From Aeromicrobium wangtongii (GTDB lineage Bacteria > Actinomycetota > Actinomycetes > Propionibacteriales > Nocardioidaceae), in NCBI RefSeq assembly GCF_024584515.1, contig NZ_CP102173.1:2790001-2854000 (forward strand): 64,000 nt of DNA, given 5' to 3'. The notes beneath the pieces were generated by a model. It was not told the origin of the DNA. It ran no database searches and was given only the letters and a program-made list of their open reading frames with translations. The position numbers were made by a program, and so were the translations under genes. Of the stretch, positions 47,769 through 57,630 are shown piece after piece (the stretch's first letter is position 1; every line of letters starts with the position of its first letter).

Positions 47769-49847
47769 CTACTTCACGCGGACCTTCAGGACCTTCATGG
47801 TCGACCCGATCTTGACGCCGAGGTTCCACTGCCTCTGGCGCTGCATGCCGTTCTGCATAGTCACCGACAGAGCCCAGCGGTTCTTGCCGGCCTTCTTGAA
47901 GGCGTGGTCACGCTTGAACGGCTTGCGCGGGGAGACCTCGGCGTCGTAGTAGACCGGGCGCGCCGAGCGGCCCGCCACGACCAGACGGTAGGACCGTCCC
48001 GCCGTGACCGTGTACACCCCGTTCGAGAACCGCGCACCGTCGATGTACACCCGCCGCGTCGTGTAGCTGACCGAGGTGCGGGCGGTGTTGCCAGCCCGGT
48101 CCTTGGCGATGGCGGTGACCGTCGTGCGGTCCCCTGTGGTCCGCCGGGACACCTTGCAGGACTGGACGCCCGACAGGGAGTCCGATGCGGAGCACCGCGC
48201 GGCGGGTGCCTGGCCCGCGTAGCTGCGCCCGGCCTTGACCTTGCTGACCTTCACGCGCGGGGTGGAGCGGTCGATCGCGATGCCGTCGACGCTCACGCTC
48301 GCCACGCCGCCGTCGGTCGAGGACACCGTGCGCGCGAGCGCCGGCGCGACGCCCTCGGCGCCGACCGTGACGGGCGACGGGCACGCAGACACCAGCGGCG
48401 CGCCGTTCGGCGTGCAGGTGAAGGTCACGGTGACGGGAGTGCGGTACCAGCCGGACGCCGCCCGGGGTGCCGCGCTGCTGAGCGATGCGGTGATGGCCGG
48501 GTCGTTGCGGGTCAGCGAGGTCGACGAGCCGGCGAAGTCGGCTGCGCCGGAGTAGCTCGCGGCCACCAGGCGGGACTGCCCGGCCGGGACCGCGTACGAC
48601 AGCACGGCCTCGCCCGCGGCGACGGATGCGGTTCCCACCGACGTGCCGCCGACCATGAAGTCGACCGTCCCGGCGGGCAGACCGGCACCGGGTGCCGTGA
48701 CGGCGATCTTCGCGACCAGCCGGTCGGGCTCGACGGTGAGGGTCGTGGTGGTCGCGGCCTGCCCGACCACGATCTCCTGGCGTGCCTGGGTCGCGGCAGC
48801 GTGGTCGCGGCTGCCGGCGCGATCGGCCACGACGGTGCACAGGCCCGCGTGGTCGAACGACACCACCCCAGCCGCCAGCGAGCAGGCGGCGCCCTCGACG
48901 CCCAGCGCGACCGGCTGTCCGCCCGCGCTGGTGGCGACGGTCGGCGTGTAGGTCGCCCCGACGACCGCGGCCGACGGGGTCGAGTCGAATGCCACGGTCT
49001 GCGCGGTCTTGGCGACCGTGATGGTCTCCTGCGCCGTCGGAGCCGCGTTGAACAGCGCGGTGCCGGCCTGGTCGGCCAGCACGGTGCAGGCCCCGGCGTG
49101 GTCGAAGGTGACGATCGCGCCCTTGATCGAGCAGACGTCCGCGCTGCCCGGGGCGAGCGAGAAGGTCACCGGCTCACCGGAGCCGCCACCTGTGGCGGTC
49201 ACGGTGTAGGACGAGCCGATCGCGGCCGGATCGGGACGCGTCGACGTGATCGTGACCGTCTGGTCCGTCTTGACGACGGGCTCGTAGGCGACGACCTCGT
49301 AGTCACTGCTGTAGTTCAGGGCAGTGATGTCTCCGATGCGGTAGCCACCCAGGCCCGCGAGCGTGTGCAGGCACAGCCGCTCATCGCCCGTCAGCATGTC
49401 GCAGGTGCCCAGCTGCACCGGCGCGCCGGCCGGGGCGAAGCCCCACGACCACGCCGTCTTGTAGTACCACTCCGACCCGTTCACCAGATGGGTCTGAGCG
49501 CCTCCGCCGACCTGCGGGGCGATCGCCTCGGCCCGAGGGGCGGCTGCCGCGAGCAGCAGGGTGTCGCTGCCGGTAGCCCGCCCGGCGAGCAGGATGTAGG
49601 GGCCGTCGCACGGGTCGAGGATCTTCTCGGCCGCCTCCCCGAACGGTGTGTCGAAGGTGCTGGAGTAGCACTGCTTCCAGCCGCCGCCGGTGACCGTCGA
49701 CACCGGCACGTTCTTCTGTGGGCCGGACGGGTAGTAGGTGGGCGCGGGATCGGCGACGGCGGTCGCCGCCGGGGCCGTGACGACCGGAACGGCGGCGACC
49801 AGGAGCGCCGCGACGAAGGACGCGAGGACGCGTCGGGACAACATCAT
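47769..49847 (-). CDS. Large secreted protein with bacterial Ig-like repeats
   Basis: 692 aa with a clear Sec signal peptide (SFVAALLVAAVPVVTAPAAT, cleavage near ATA/VAD). Residues about 35-190 are a unique cysteine-bearing domain (WKQCYSSTFDTPFGEA). Two related modules of about 90 aa follow, each starting QTV and ending around FDHAGACTVLADQAG / FDHAGLCTVVADRAG, then a Big_3-type Ig domain (LTVEPDRLVAKIAVTAPGAG), and a further domain with paired Cys. The C-terminus is very basic with no sorting signal or membrane anchor. Adhesion or wall-binding role is a guess. Confidence 0.85.
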   Translation of the reverse strand: MMLSRRVLASFVAALLVAAVPVVTAPAATAVADPAPTYYPSGPQKNVPVSTVTGGGWKQCYSSTFDTPFGEAAEKILDPCDGPYILLAGRATGSDTLLLAAAAPRAEAIAPQVGGGAQTHLVNGSEWYYKTAWSWGFAPAGAPVQLGTCDMLTGDERLCLHTLAGLGGYRIGDITALNYSSDYEVVAYEPVVKTDQTVTITSTRPDPAAIGSSYTVTATGGGSGEPVTFSLAPGSADVCSIKGAIVTFDHAGACTVLADQAGTALFNAAPTAQETITVAKTAQTVAFDSTPSAAVVGATYTPTVATSAGGQPVALGVEGAACSLAAGVVSFDHAGLCTVVADRAGSRDHAAATQARQEIVVGQAATTTTLTVEPDRLVAKIAVTAPGAGLPAGTVDFMVGGTSVGTASVAAGEAVLSYAVPAGQSRLVAASYSGAADFAGSSTSLTRNDPAITASLSSAAPRAASGWYRTPVTVTFTCTPNGAPLVSACPSPVTVGAEGVAPALARTVSSTDGGVASVSVDGIAIDRSTPRVKVSKVKAGRSYAGQAPAARCSASDSLSGVQSCKVSRRTTGDRTTVTAIAKDRAGNTARTSVSYTTRRVYIDGARFSNGVYTVTAGRSYRLVVAGRSARPVYYDAEVSPRKPFKRDHAFKKAGKNRWALSVTMQNGMQRQRQWNLGVKIGSTMKVLKVRVK

Positions 49848-49946
49848 GAAAGGACCTCAAGACTCGCGAGCAGGGCTCGCGCCAACGACGGGGGAAGGCC
49901 GGTCACACTCAGACGGGCCACGCCATCGTAGGGGTCCAGGAAGCAC

Positions 49947-49972
49947 ACCGATGTAGTTTTGCCAACATCGGT
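49947..49972. promoter_or_regulatory. Short inverted repeat downstream of the acyl-CoA dehydrogenase gene
   Basis: ACCGATGT and ACATCGGT (8-base perfect arms) enclose AGTTTTGCCA. It is 16 bp behind the dehydrogenase stop and about 100 bp before the Ig-like gene, so it may be a weak terminator or an operator for the latter. Confidence 0.4.
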
Positions 49973-49988
49973 CGAGCTCGGGCTCTTC

Positions 49989-51182
49989 TCAGAGCTTGTA
50001 CTCCTTGAGCAGCGCGCGACCGATGATCATCTTCTGGATGTCGGACGTCCCCTCGCCGATCAGCATGAAGGCTGCCTCACGGTAGAGCCGCTCGATCTCG
50101 TACTCCTTGGAGTAACCGTAACCACCATGGATGCGGAATGAGTCCTGGACGACCTCGTTGCAGTACTCCGAGGCGATCATCTTGGCCATGCCGGCCTCGA
50201 CGTCGTTGCGCTTGCCGGCGTCCTTGAGACGGGCGGCCTTGACCACCATCGCGTGCGCGGTCTCGACCTTCGTGGCCATCTCGGCGATACGGAACAAGAT
50301 CGCCTGGTGCTGCGCGATGGGCTTGCCGAACGTCTCGCGCTGCTGCGCGTAGGCCACGCCCAGCTCGAAGGCGCGGTTGGCGATGCCGACGGCGCGGGCG
50401 CCGACGTTGACGCGACCGACCTCGACGCCGTCCATCATCTGGTAGAAGCCCTTGCCGGGGACCCCACCGAGGATCTGGTCGGCGGTCGTCCTGTGCTTCT
50501 CCAGGATCATCTCGGTGGTGTCGATGCCCTTGTAGCCCATCTTGTCGATCTTGCCCGGGATCGTGATGCCCTGGGCCGTCTCGCCGAAGCCGGCTTCCTT
50601 CTCGATCAGGAACGTCGTCATGTTCTTGTAGACCGAGTCCTGGCCCTCGTCGGTCTTGACCAGGACGGCGACCAGCGTCGAGCTGCCACCGTTGGTCAGC
50701 CACATCTTCTGGCCGGTGATCTCGTAGCCGCCGTCATCGGTCTTGGTGGCCTTGGTGCTGATCGCCGAGACGTCCGAGCCGAGGCTCGGCTCGCTCATGG
50801 AGAAGGCGCCGCGCACCTCGCCGGTGGCCATCTTGGGCAGGTACTTGGCCTTCTGCTCGTCCGTGCCGTGCTGCATCAGCAGGTACGCGACGATGAAGTG
50901 GGTGTTGATGACGCCCGAGACGCTCATCCAGCCGCGGGCGATCTCCTCCACGACCAGCGCGTACGTCAGCAGCGACTCGCCGAGTCCGCCGAACTCCTCG
51001 GGGATCATCAGGCCGAAGATGCCCAGCTCCTTGAGCCCCTCGACGATGTCGGTCGGGTACTCGTCCTTGTGCTCGAGCTCGGTCGCGACCGGGATGATCT
51101 CCTTCTCGACGAACTGGCGGACCAGCTTCAGGATCTCCTGCTGATCCTCGGTGAGACCTTCGGTGCTGACAAGACGACCCAT
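49989..51182 (-). CDS. Acyl-CoA dehydrogenase
   Basis: 397 aa. Family motifs: FGGLGESLLTYALVVEEIAR, GAFSMSEPSLGSDVSAI, GQKMWLTNG, GVEVGRVNVGARAVGIANRA, RETFGKPIAQHQAI, and C-terminal GGYGYSKEYEIERLYREA followed by GEGTSDIQ, whose Glu is the usual catalytic base. Oxidises an acyl-CoA to the enoyl-CoA with FAD and electron-transfer flavoprotein. ATG 51182 was chosen with GGAGGAG upstream; a longer frame exists without support. The MaoC hydratase at 46109 could take the next step. Confidence 0.93.
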   Translation of the reverse strand: MGRLVSTEGLTEDQQEILKLVRQFVEKEIIPVATELEHKDEYPTDIVEGLKELGIFGLMIPEEFGGLGESLLTYALVVEEIARGWMSVSGVINTHFIVAYLLMQHGTDEQKAKYLPKMATGEVRGAFSMSEPSLGSDVSAISTKATKTDDGGYEITGQKMWLTNGGSSTLVAVLVKTDEGQDSVYKNMTTFLIEKEAGFGETAQGITIPGKIDKMGYKGIDTTEMILEKHRTTADQILGGVPGKGFYQMMDGVEVGRVNVGARAVGIANRAFELGVAYAQQRETFGKPIAQHQAILFRIAEMATKVETAHAMVVKAARLKDAGKRNDVEAGMAKMIASEYCNEVVQDSFRIHGGYGYSKEYEIERLYREAAFMLIGEGTSDIQKMIIGRALLKEYKL

Positions 51183-51285
51183 GAGGGAGGCTCCTCCGTT
51201 GCTGCGACGATGACCCGCCGACTGTACCCATTGGTAACCTCCGCGTCTCGTCCTGGTGACGCGCGCCACCCCGAGCAGGACCGGG

Positions 51286-52191
51286 TCAGTCGGCGAGGGC
51301 GGCCTCGGGCGGCGGACGCCGTACGACGACCAGCACGAGGCCGGCCAGGATGAGCGCCAGCCCGGCGTACACCCCCACGGGCGGCGTCTGGCCGAGGAAG
51401 ATGCCGGCCAGCAGCGCGGCGCCCGGGACCTCCAGCAGCAGCAGGAGCGAGATCAGCCCCGGGCTCATGACCGCCAGCAGGTGGTTCAGCACCGAGTGCC
51501 CCAGCAGCTGGGCGCAGATCGTGACCCCGATGATCGCCAGCCAGGTGCGACCGGAGAAGTCGACCATCTCGACCTGGCCGACCAGGCACGCGCCGGCCAG
51601 CACGAGCGCGCAGATGCCGTAGCAGGCGACCGTGTACGACCCCGTCGAGACGCGTTCGCGCACCTGGCTGCCGGCGATCAGGTACAGCGCGGCGGTCAGG
51701 CCGCCCACCAGCGCCAGCAGGTCCCCGGTCAGCGCACGGGCGGACAGCGTGAAGTCGACGCCGGTGATGACCAGCACGCCGACGACCGCCAGCCCCATCC
51801 CGGCGACGACGGCGCGCGGCGCCACCTCTCCACGCAGCCGATCGATCACGACGACGAACACGACCTGCATGCTGACCATCGCGGTGGCCGCGGCGACGGA
51901 CGTCATCTTCAGGGCGGTGACCCACGTGCCGAAGTGGGCGGCCAGCATCACGCCGGCGAACACGGTCGTCCGCCAGCCGCTGCGGCCGAGCGACCCGAGC
52001 TCACCCCGGGCCCGGGGGGCTGCGAAGGGCGCGACGGCCAGCGTCCCGAGCGCATTGCGCCAGAACCCGATCGCCAGGGCTGGTGCCGATGCCCCGGCCA
52101 TCAGCGGGCCGGACGCCGAGACGCCGAGGATCGCCACGACGGCGAGGAGCGCGTTCACCCGATCAGTGTGCACGTGCCACGCTGTCGCCAC
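51286..52191 (-). CDS. EamA/DMT-family transporter
   Basis: 301 aa with about ten hydrophobic segments arranged as two EamA halves (about 15-140 and 150-290). Seen: LAVVAILGVSASGPLMAGAS, ALAIGFWRNALGT, VAAATAMVSMQVVFVVVIDR and LISLLLLLEVPGAALLAGIF. Exports an unknown small metabolite. The start is uncertain: GTG at 52191, 52173 or 52158 are all in frame and none has a good ribosome binding site. Confidence 0.88.
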   Translation of the reverse strand: MATAWHVHTDRVNALLAVVAILGVSASGPLMAGASAPALAIGFWRNALGTLAVAPFAAPRARGELGSLGRSGWRTTVFAGVMLAAHFGTWVTALKMTSVAAATAMVSMQVVFVVVIDRLRGEVAPRAVVAGMGLAVVGVLVITGVDFTLSARALTGDLLALVGGLTAALYLIAGSQVRERVSTGSYTVACYGICALVLAGACLVGQVEMVDFSGRTWLAIIGVTICAQLLGHSVLNHLLAVMSPGLISLLLLLEVPGAALLAGIFLGQTPPVGVYAGLALILAGLVLVVVRRPPPEAALAD

Positions 52192-52210
52192 GACACAGCG
52201 GCAGCGCTGG

Positions 52211-53584
52211 CTAGCCCCAGCTCTCCTCGAGCTCAGCCAGCGACGACTCCAGGTGCGTCAGCAGGCGCTGCAGGTGAGGGACGGACTTGCGGCAGCCGAC
52301 GAGCCCGAAGTCCAGGTGACGGTCGCGGCTGGTCAGCGTGATGTTCAGCGCCTGGCCGTCCAGCACGATCGACGCCGGGTACATCCCGTCCAGCCTCGCG
52401 CCGTTGAAGTACAGCTGCTCCGTGGGTCCGGGCACGTTCGAGATGATGACGTTGAACGGCGGGCGGGTGTACCGGACGAATCCGGGCACGGGCGTCAACG
52501 CCAGCGGCAGCACCTGCAGCGCCGAGAACGCCAGGATCTGGGTCGGCGTCAGGTCGCCCATGATCTTCTTGGCCTGGCGCGAGGAGTAGGCGATCTCCTC
52601 CAGCCGGGTCGCGCCGTGCTCGTGGTCGGTGGCCAGGTTGACCACGATCGCCCCGGTGGCGTTGCCGGGTTCCGCGTCCTCGGCCGAGCCGGCCCGCAGC
52701 GCGAGCGAGACCGGCACCATCGCGGTCATCGGCTCGTCCGGCAGGGCGTGCTGCTCCAGGAGGTAGGTGCGCAGCGCCCCCGAGACCATGGCCAGCACGA
52801 CATCGTTGAGCGTCGTGGCCGACGACTTCGCGACCTGCTGGATCCGCTCGATCTCCCACGACTGGGCAGCGAACCGGCGCGCTCCCCCGACCGAGCCGTT
52901 GAGCATCGTCTTGGGTGCGATCGGCAGTGTCACGTCCCCGTCGCGGACGATCTGGCCGGCGATGCGCAGCGACGCGGGCAGCAGCCCGGCGATCTCGCTG
53001 ACCGCTCCTGCACCCGCCCGCAGGAGGCCGATCGGGTCGATGCCCCTGCTCGGCGCCCGGTCTGCGTCGCGGCTGCGGAGCGCCCACGGGGGCACGCAGT
53101 CACGGGCGTCCGGATCAGGGCTCAGCGAGCGTTGCATGAGGCGCAGGCCCGAGACGCCGTCCAGCATCGAGTGATGGATCTTGGTGTAGACCGCGATGCG
53201 CCCGTCGGCCAGCCCCTCGACCACGTGGGCCTCCCACAGCGGGCGGTGCCGGTCCAGCAACGACCCGTGCCAGCGTGAGGTGAGCTGCAGCAGCTCGCGG
53301 ATCCGGCCCGGGTGCGGCACCGCGGAGTGGCGCACGTGATAGTCCAGGTCGAGCGTGGGGTCGACCTTCCACCACGTGCTGCCGCGCGACGCGACCGGCT
53401 CGGCGGGACGCTGGCGGAACAACGGCGACGTCTCGTGCGCGGTGAAGGCGTCCAGCATGTCGCGGACGAACTCCGGACCCGCGTCCGGCGGCGGTGAGAA
53501 GAGCTGGAGTCCCCCGACGTGCATGGGGTGCTCGCGGGACTCGGCGAGCAGGAACATCGAGTCGGTGGGCGGCATGAACGGCAT
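52211..53584 (-). CDS. Wax ester synthase / diacylglycerol acyltransferase (WS/DGAT)
   Basis: 457 aa. It begins MPFMPPTDSMFLLAESREHP, contains the catalytic HHxxxDG motif as IHHSMLDGVSG, and has VPVSLALRAG and PFNVIISNVPGP. It joins acyl-CoA to diacylglycerol or fatty alcohols to make storage lipid. The open frame continues more than 1,200 codons upstream, but that is antisense to the two next genes; ATG 53584 with AAGGA upstream is the start. It is divergent from the lipase gene. Confidence 0.93.
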   Translation of the reverse strand: MPFMPPTDSMFLLAESREHPMHVGGLQLFSPPPDAGPEFVRDMLDAFTAHETSPLFRQRPAEPVASRGSTWWKVDPTLDLDYHVRHSAVPHPGRIRELLQLTSRWHGSLLDRHRPLWEAHVVEGLADGRIAVYTKIHHSMLDGVSGLRLMQRSLSPDPDARDCVPPWALRSRDADRAPSRGIDPIGLLRAGAGAVSEIAGLLPASLRIAGQIVRDGDVTLPIAPKTMLNGSVGGARRFAAQSWEIERIQQVAKSSATTLNDVVLAMVSGALRTYLLEQHALPDEPMTAMVPVSLALRAGSAEDAEPGNATGAIVVNLATDHEHGATRLEEIAYSSRQAKKIMGDLTPTQILAFSALQVLPLALTPVPGFVRYTRPPFNVIISNVPGPTEQLYFNGARLDGMYPASIVLDGQALNITLTSRDRHLDFGLVGCRKSVPHLQRLLTHLESSLAELEESWG

Positions 53585-53707
53585 TGAGCGGGTCCTTCTG
53601 CGGGAGTGACGTACCGAGAGTACGCTGTGAATGATGTGGCGCAAGTCACTTCCTGTGCAATAGTGAGCGCCGCTGCCACCCGGCGGCGCTCGGGAAAGGC
53701 AGGATCC

Positions 53708-54760
53708 ATGGCACATCTGGCGCTCGCAGCCCGACCGACGTACGTCCGCGGCTCGAGCCTGAGGTCCAAGGTCCTCGGGCTCGGCCTGCGGCACACCCTG
53801 CGTCCTCTGCTGGGCCTGTGGGGCCATCTGCCGTTCGACGTCTTTCCGCCCAATGTCGTGGAGCACGCCGCCAAGCTGCTGCCGGTGCACGAGGGCACGA
53901 TGTGGCGCACCATCGACCTGCCGACCACCACCAGCGAGTGGCTCCAGGCCAAGGGCGTCGACGAGATCAGCGGGGGCAACGACAAGGCGATCCTGTACTT
54001 CCACGGGGGCGCCTTCTTGACCTGCGGCCTCAACACCCACCGACGGCTCGTCTCGCGCATCTCGTATGCGGCCAAGCAACCGGTGCTCAACGTCGGCTAT
54101 CGCCAGATGCCGTACGAGCCCATCAACGAGTCGGTCGCCGACGGCGTGGACGCCTTCGCGTGGCTGCTCGACCGCGGCTACCGCGCGGAGGACATCACGA
54201 TCACCGGCGACTCGGCCGGCGGCTACCTGGCCTTCAGCGTCGCCCGAGCGGTCATCGACAAGGGCTGGGGGCGGCCGGCCGGCGTCGTGGCCCTCTCGCC
54301 GCTGCTGGACTTCGACCCCGCCGGCAAGAAGGCGCACCGCAATGCCGATCGGTGCCAGCTCTTCCCCCTGCACGCCGTCGCCAAGCTCACCGACGTGACG
54401 CTGCGCATGGACACCCGCCGTGGCATCACGACGGCGCGCGTCGACCCGGTCAACATGCCGCTGGCCGACATGCCGCCGGCGATGATCCACGTCGGCTCCC
54501 GGGAGGTCCTGATGGCCGATGCCGAGCTGATGGCCAACCGTCTGGTGTCGGCCGGGGTCCCCTGCGAGCTGCAGGTGTGGGAGAAGCAGATCCACGTCTT
54601 CCACGCGGCCGCGTCGTGGGTGCCCGAGGCGCGGCTCGCGATCGAGGAGATCGGCGCCTTCGTGCGGGGTCTGGCCGAGCGCGAGGTCCCGTCCAGCGCG
54701 GCGGCGCCGGTGGCCGCGGCGGTGCCGACGACCGACACGGCCGCGGCATCGGGCCTCTGA
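53708..54760 (+). CDS. Alpha/beta hydrolase (HSL/Lip-type lipase or esterase)
   Basis: 350 aa. Hormone-sensitive-lipase signature: oxyanion motif LYFHGGAF, nucleophile TGDSAGGYLA, acid in REVLMADAE and His in IHVFHAAASW. No signal peptide. Probably hydrolyses storage lipid or short esters; the divergent neighbour makes such lipid. ATG 53708 (MAHLALAARP) was chosen over a longer frame because AGG lies just upstream. The last 25 residues are Ala/Val-rich and low-complexity. Confidence 0.9.
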   Translation: MAHLALAARPTYVRGSSLRSKVLGLGLRHTLRPLLGLWGHLPFDVFPPNVVEHAAKLLPVHEGTMWRTIDLPTTTSEWLQAKGVDEISGGNDKAILYFHGGAFLTCGLNTHRRLVSRISYAAKQPVLNVGYRQMPYEPINESVADGVDAFAWLLDRGYRAEDITITGDSAGGYLAFSVARAVIDKGWGRPAGVVALSPLLDFDPAGKKAHRNADRCQLFPLHAVAKLTDVTLRMDTRRGITTARVDPVNMPLADMPPAMIHVGSREVLMADAELMANRLVSAGVPCELQVWEKQIHVFHAAASWVPEARLAIEEIGAFVRGLAEREVPSSAAAPVAAAVPTTDTAAASGL

Positions 54761-54838
54761 CGGTCCCCGCTCCCCACTCCCGGGTAGCGCACGTGGCGTC
54801 CCCGCCGGACAATGAAAGCCACGAGGGAAGAGGCAGCC

Positions 54839-57205
54839 ATGTCCAAGTCGCACCACATCGACGAGTCCGAGCTCGAGGTCCACTATCCCAAGAACGCCGC
54901 GGCGGGAATCACCGGCGTACGGGTCGCGCTGACGCGGTCGCTGGCCAACATGGGGGTGACCCGGTCGGCGCGGACGCTGCTCAAGCTCAACCAGACCGAC
55001 GGCTTCGACTGCATGAGCTGCGCGTGGCCCGATCCCGACCCGGAGAACCGGCACACCGCCGAGTTCTGCGAGAACGGCGCGAAGGCCGTCGCCGACGAGG
55101 GCACCCGCAGCCGCGCCACGCCCGAGTTCTTCGCCCGGCACAGCGTCCGCGAGCTCGAGGCCCAGGACGACTACTGGCTCAACGAGCAGGGCCGCATCAC
55201 CCACCCGATGGTCAAGCGCCCCGGCGCCACCCACTACCAAGCGATCCCGTGGGACGAGGCCTTCGGGCTGATCGCGGGGCACCTGAAGTCGATCGACCCC
55301 GACGAGGCCGTCTTCTACACCTCGGGCCGAGCCTCGAACGAGGCCGCCTTCTTGTACCAGCTGTTCATCCGCGCCTACGGCACCAACAACATGCCGGACT
55401 GCTCGAACATGTGCCACGAGTCCAGCGGCACCGCCTTGACCGAGTCGATCGGCATCGGCAAGGGCAGCGTGAGCCTGCGCGACATCTACGACGCCGAGCT
55501 GATCGTGATCGCCGGGCAGAACCCCGGGACGAACCACCCGCGCATGCTGTCGGCGCTGGAGATCGCCAAGCGCCGCGGCGCCAAGATCGTGTCGGTCAAC
55601 CCGCTGCGCGAGGCCGGGCTGGTCAACTTCCGCAATCCGCAGGTCCCGCGTGGCGTCGTGGGACGGGGCACCGACATCGCCGACGTCCACCTGCCGATCC
55701 GGCTCAACGGCGACCTGGCCCTGTTCCAGGGCATCGGCTCGCTGCTGGTGGAGTGGGATGCCCTCGACCATGACTTCGTCGCCGAGCACACCGATGGCTT
55801 CGAGGAGTGGGCCGAGCACGTCCGGGCGGTGGACTGGCCGGTCATCGAGAGCACGACCGGCCTGACCCGGCAGCAGATCACCGAGGTCGCCGAGATGATC
55901 CGCGACTCGAACGCCACGATCTACTGCTGGGCGATGGGCCTGACGCAGCACCGCAACTCCGTGGCGACGATCAAGGAGATCGTCAACGTCGCCCTCGCGC
56001 GCGGCGACATCGGCAAGCGCGGCGCCGGGCTGTGCCCCGTCCGCGGGCACTCCAACGTGCAGGGCGACCGCACGATGGGCATCTGGGAGCGCGCCCCGGA
56101 GCACTTCCTGGACTCCCTGCAGGCCGAGTTCGGCTTCGACCCGCCGCGCGAGCACGGCCTGGACACGGTCGACGCGATCCGCGCGTTCCGCGACGACAAG
56201 GCATCGTTCTTCATGGGCCTGGGCGGCAACTTCGTCGCAGCGGCGCCCGACACCGAGGTGACGGCCAAGGCTCTGAAGAAGGCCGCGATGACGGTGCAGG
56301 TCGCGACCAAGATCAACCGCTCGATGCTCGAGTGCGGCGAGACCGCGCTGATCCTGCCCACGATGGGCCGCACCGAGAAGAACATGAGCGGCTCGGGCGA
56401 GCAGTTCATCACCGTCGAGGACTCGATGTCCGCGGTGCACGCCTCCCGCGGCGTGCTCGAGCCCGCCAGCCCCTACCTGCGCTCGGAGGTCGCGATCATC
56501 GCCGGCATCGCCGAGGCGACGATCGGCAAGCGTCACGGCATCGACTGGGCCGCGATGGCCGAGGACTACGACATCATCCGCGACCACATCTCGCGCGTCG
56601 TCGCGGGGTGCGAGGACTACTCGCGCAAGGCCGATCGTCCCGGCGGCTTCGTGCTGCCCCATCCGCCGCGGGACTCGCGGACCTTCGAGACCAAGACCGG
56701 CAAGGCGCACTTCGTCGCCTCGCCGCTGGAGGTCCTGCAGGTGCCCGACGGTCACCTGGTGCTGCAGACGCTGCGCAGCCACGACCAGTTCAACACCGTC
56801 ATCTACGGCCTCAGTGACCGCTACCGCGGCATCGAGGACGGTCGCCGGGTCGTGTTCGTGCACCCCGACGACATCGTCACCCAAGGCTTCCACGACGGCG
56901 ATCTCGTCGACATCGTGGCGCACTGGGAGGACGATGACGTCAAGCGCGTCGCCGAGGGATTCCGCATCGTCGCGTACGACACCCCCCGCGGGTCGTCGGC
57001 GGCCTACTACCCCGAGACCAATCCCCTGGTGCCGCTTGACTCGACCGCGACCGGGAGCAACCAGCCCAGCTCGAAGTCGGTCATCGTCCGGCTGGTTCCG
57101 GCGGGCACGGGCCAGGAGGCCGGCGCCGAGCAGGGTGCGTCGCAGGACAGCGTGGGCTCGGACGAGGGCCACAAGTCCGACCGGCAGCCGCGGCACCTGT
57201 CGTGA
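54839..57205 (+). CDS. FdhF/YdeP-family molybdopterin oxidoreductase
   Basis: 788 aa of the DMSO-reductase class. Only three N-terminal cysteines are evident (Cys58 and Cys61 in FDCMSC, Cys77 in EFCENG), followed by AWPDPDPENR as in YdeP proteins. The probable Mo ligand is Cys192 in SNMCHESSGT, where FdhF has selenocysteine. The bis-MGD region (GQNPGTNHPRML, VNPLREAGL) and a C-terminal cofactor domain (VIYGLSDRYRGIEDGRR) are complete. ATG 54839 has GAGG upstream. Substrate unknown; formate is possible because an OFA-type transporter lies next but one. Confidence 0.92.
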   Translation: MSKSHHIDESELEVHYPKNAAAGITGVRVALTRSLANMGVTRSARTLLKLNQTDGFDCMSCAWPDPDPENRHTAEFCENGAKAVADEGTRSRATPEFFARHSVRELEAQDDYWLNEQGRITHPMVKRPGATHYQAIPWDEAFGLIAGHLKSIDPDEAVFYTSGRASNEAAFLYQLFIRAYGTNNMPDCSNMCHESSGTALTESIGIGKGSVSLRDIYDAELIVIAGQNPGTNHPRMLSALEIAKRRGAKIVSVNPLREAGLVNFRNPQVPRGVVGRGTDIADVHLPIRLNGDLALFQGIGSLLVEWDALDHDFVAEHTDGFEEWAEHVRAVDWPVIESTTGLTRQQITEVAEMIRDSNATIYCWAMGLTQHRNSVATIKEIVNVALARGDIGKRGAGLCPVRGHSNVQGDRTMGIWERAPEHFLDSLQAEFGFDPPREHGLDTVDAIRAFRDDKASFFMGLGGNFVAAAPDTEVTAKALKKAAMTVQVATKINRSMLECGETALILPTMGRTEKNMSGSGEQFITVEDSMSAVHASRGVLEPASPYLRSEVAIIAGIAEATIGKRHGIDWAAMAEDYDIIRDHISRVVAGCEDYSRKADRPGGFVLPHPPRDSRTFETKTGKAHFVASPLEVLQVPDGHLVLQTLRSHDQFNTVIYGLSDRYRGIEDGRRVVFVHPDDIVTQGFHDGDLVDIVAHWEDDDVKRVAEGFRIVAYDTPRGSSAAYYPETNPLVPLDSTATGSNQPSSKSVIVRLVPAGTGQEAGAEQGASQDSVGSDEGHKSDRQPRHLS

Positions 57206-57627
57206 CGGGCGCCGATCCGTACGATCTGCAGCGCTTCGTCGACGCCCAGGACAACGGCACCTACGAGCGCGCCGTCGCCGAGCTGCGTGACGGGCACAAG
57301 ACGACGCACTGGATGTGGTTCGTCCTCCCCCAGGTCGCCGGGCTCGGCCGCAGCGAGACGGCGGCCCGCTTCGCGATCTCGGGGCGCGACGAGGCGCTCG
57401 CCTACCTCTCGCACCCGGTGCTGGGCCCGCGCCTGCTCGAGTGCACGCAGATCATGGCGGACGTCCAGGGCTCGGCCACCGATGTCCTGGGCGGCGTCGA
57501 CGCCCAGAAGCTGTGCTCGTCGATGACCCTGTTCGCCGCGGTCAGCGACGACCCGGGGCCATTTCGTGCCGTCCTGGACCGGCACTTCGACGGCCGGGAC
57601 GATCCCGCGACGCTCGAACGCCTCTGA
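57202..57627 (+). CDS. DUF1810 family protein
   Basis: 141 aa. It has the family start DPYDLQRFVDAQDNGTYERA, HWMWFVLPQVAGLGRS and YLSHPVLGPRLLEC. Soluble; function unknown, although the family has been linked to DNA or nucleotide metabolism only by context. GTG start overlaps the oxidoreductase stop by GTGA. It ends 3 bp before the convergent OFA transporter. Confidence 0.9.
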   Translation: MTGADPYDLQRFVDAQDNGTYERAVAELRDGHKTTHWMWFVLPQVAGLGRSETAARFAISGRDEALAYLSHPVLGPRLLECTQIMADVQGSATDVLGGVDAQKLCSSMTLFAAVSDDPGPFRAVLDRHFDGRDDPATLERL

Positions 57628-57630
57628 GCG

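Noticed and set aside
52211-57196. A 1,661-codon open frame on the minus strand
   Set aside because: Only its last 457 codons are a recognisable WS/DGAT. The rest is antisense to the lipase and molybdo-oxidoreductase genes and is low-complexity sequence typical of high-GC shadow frames.
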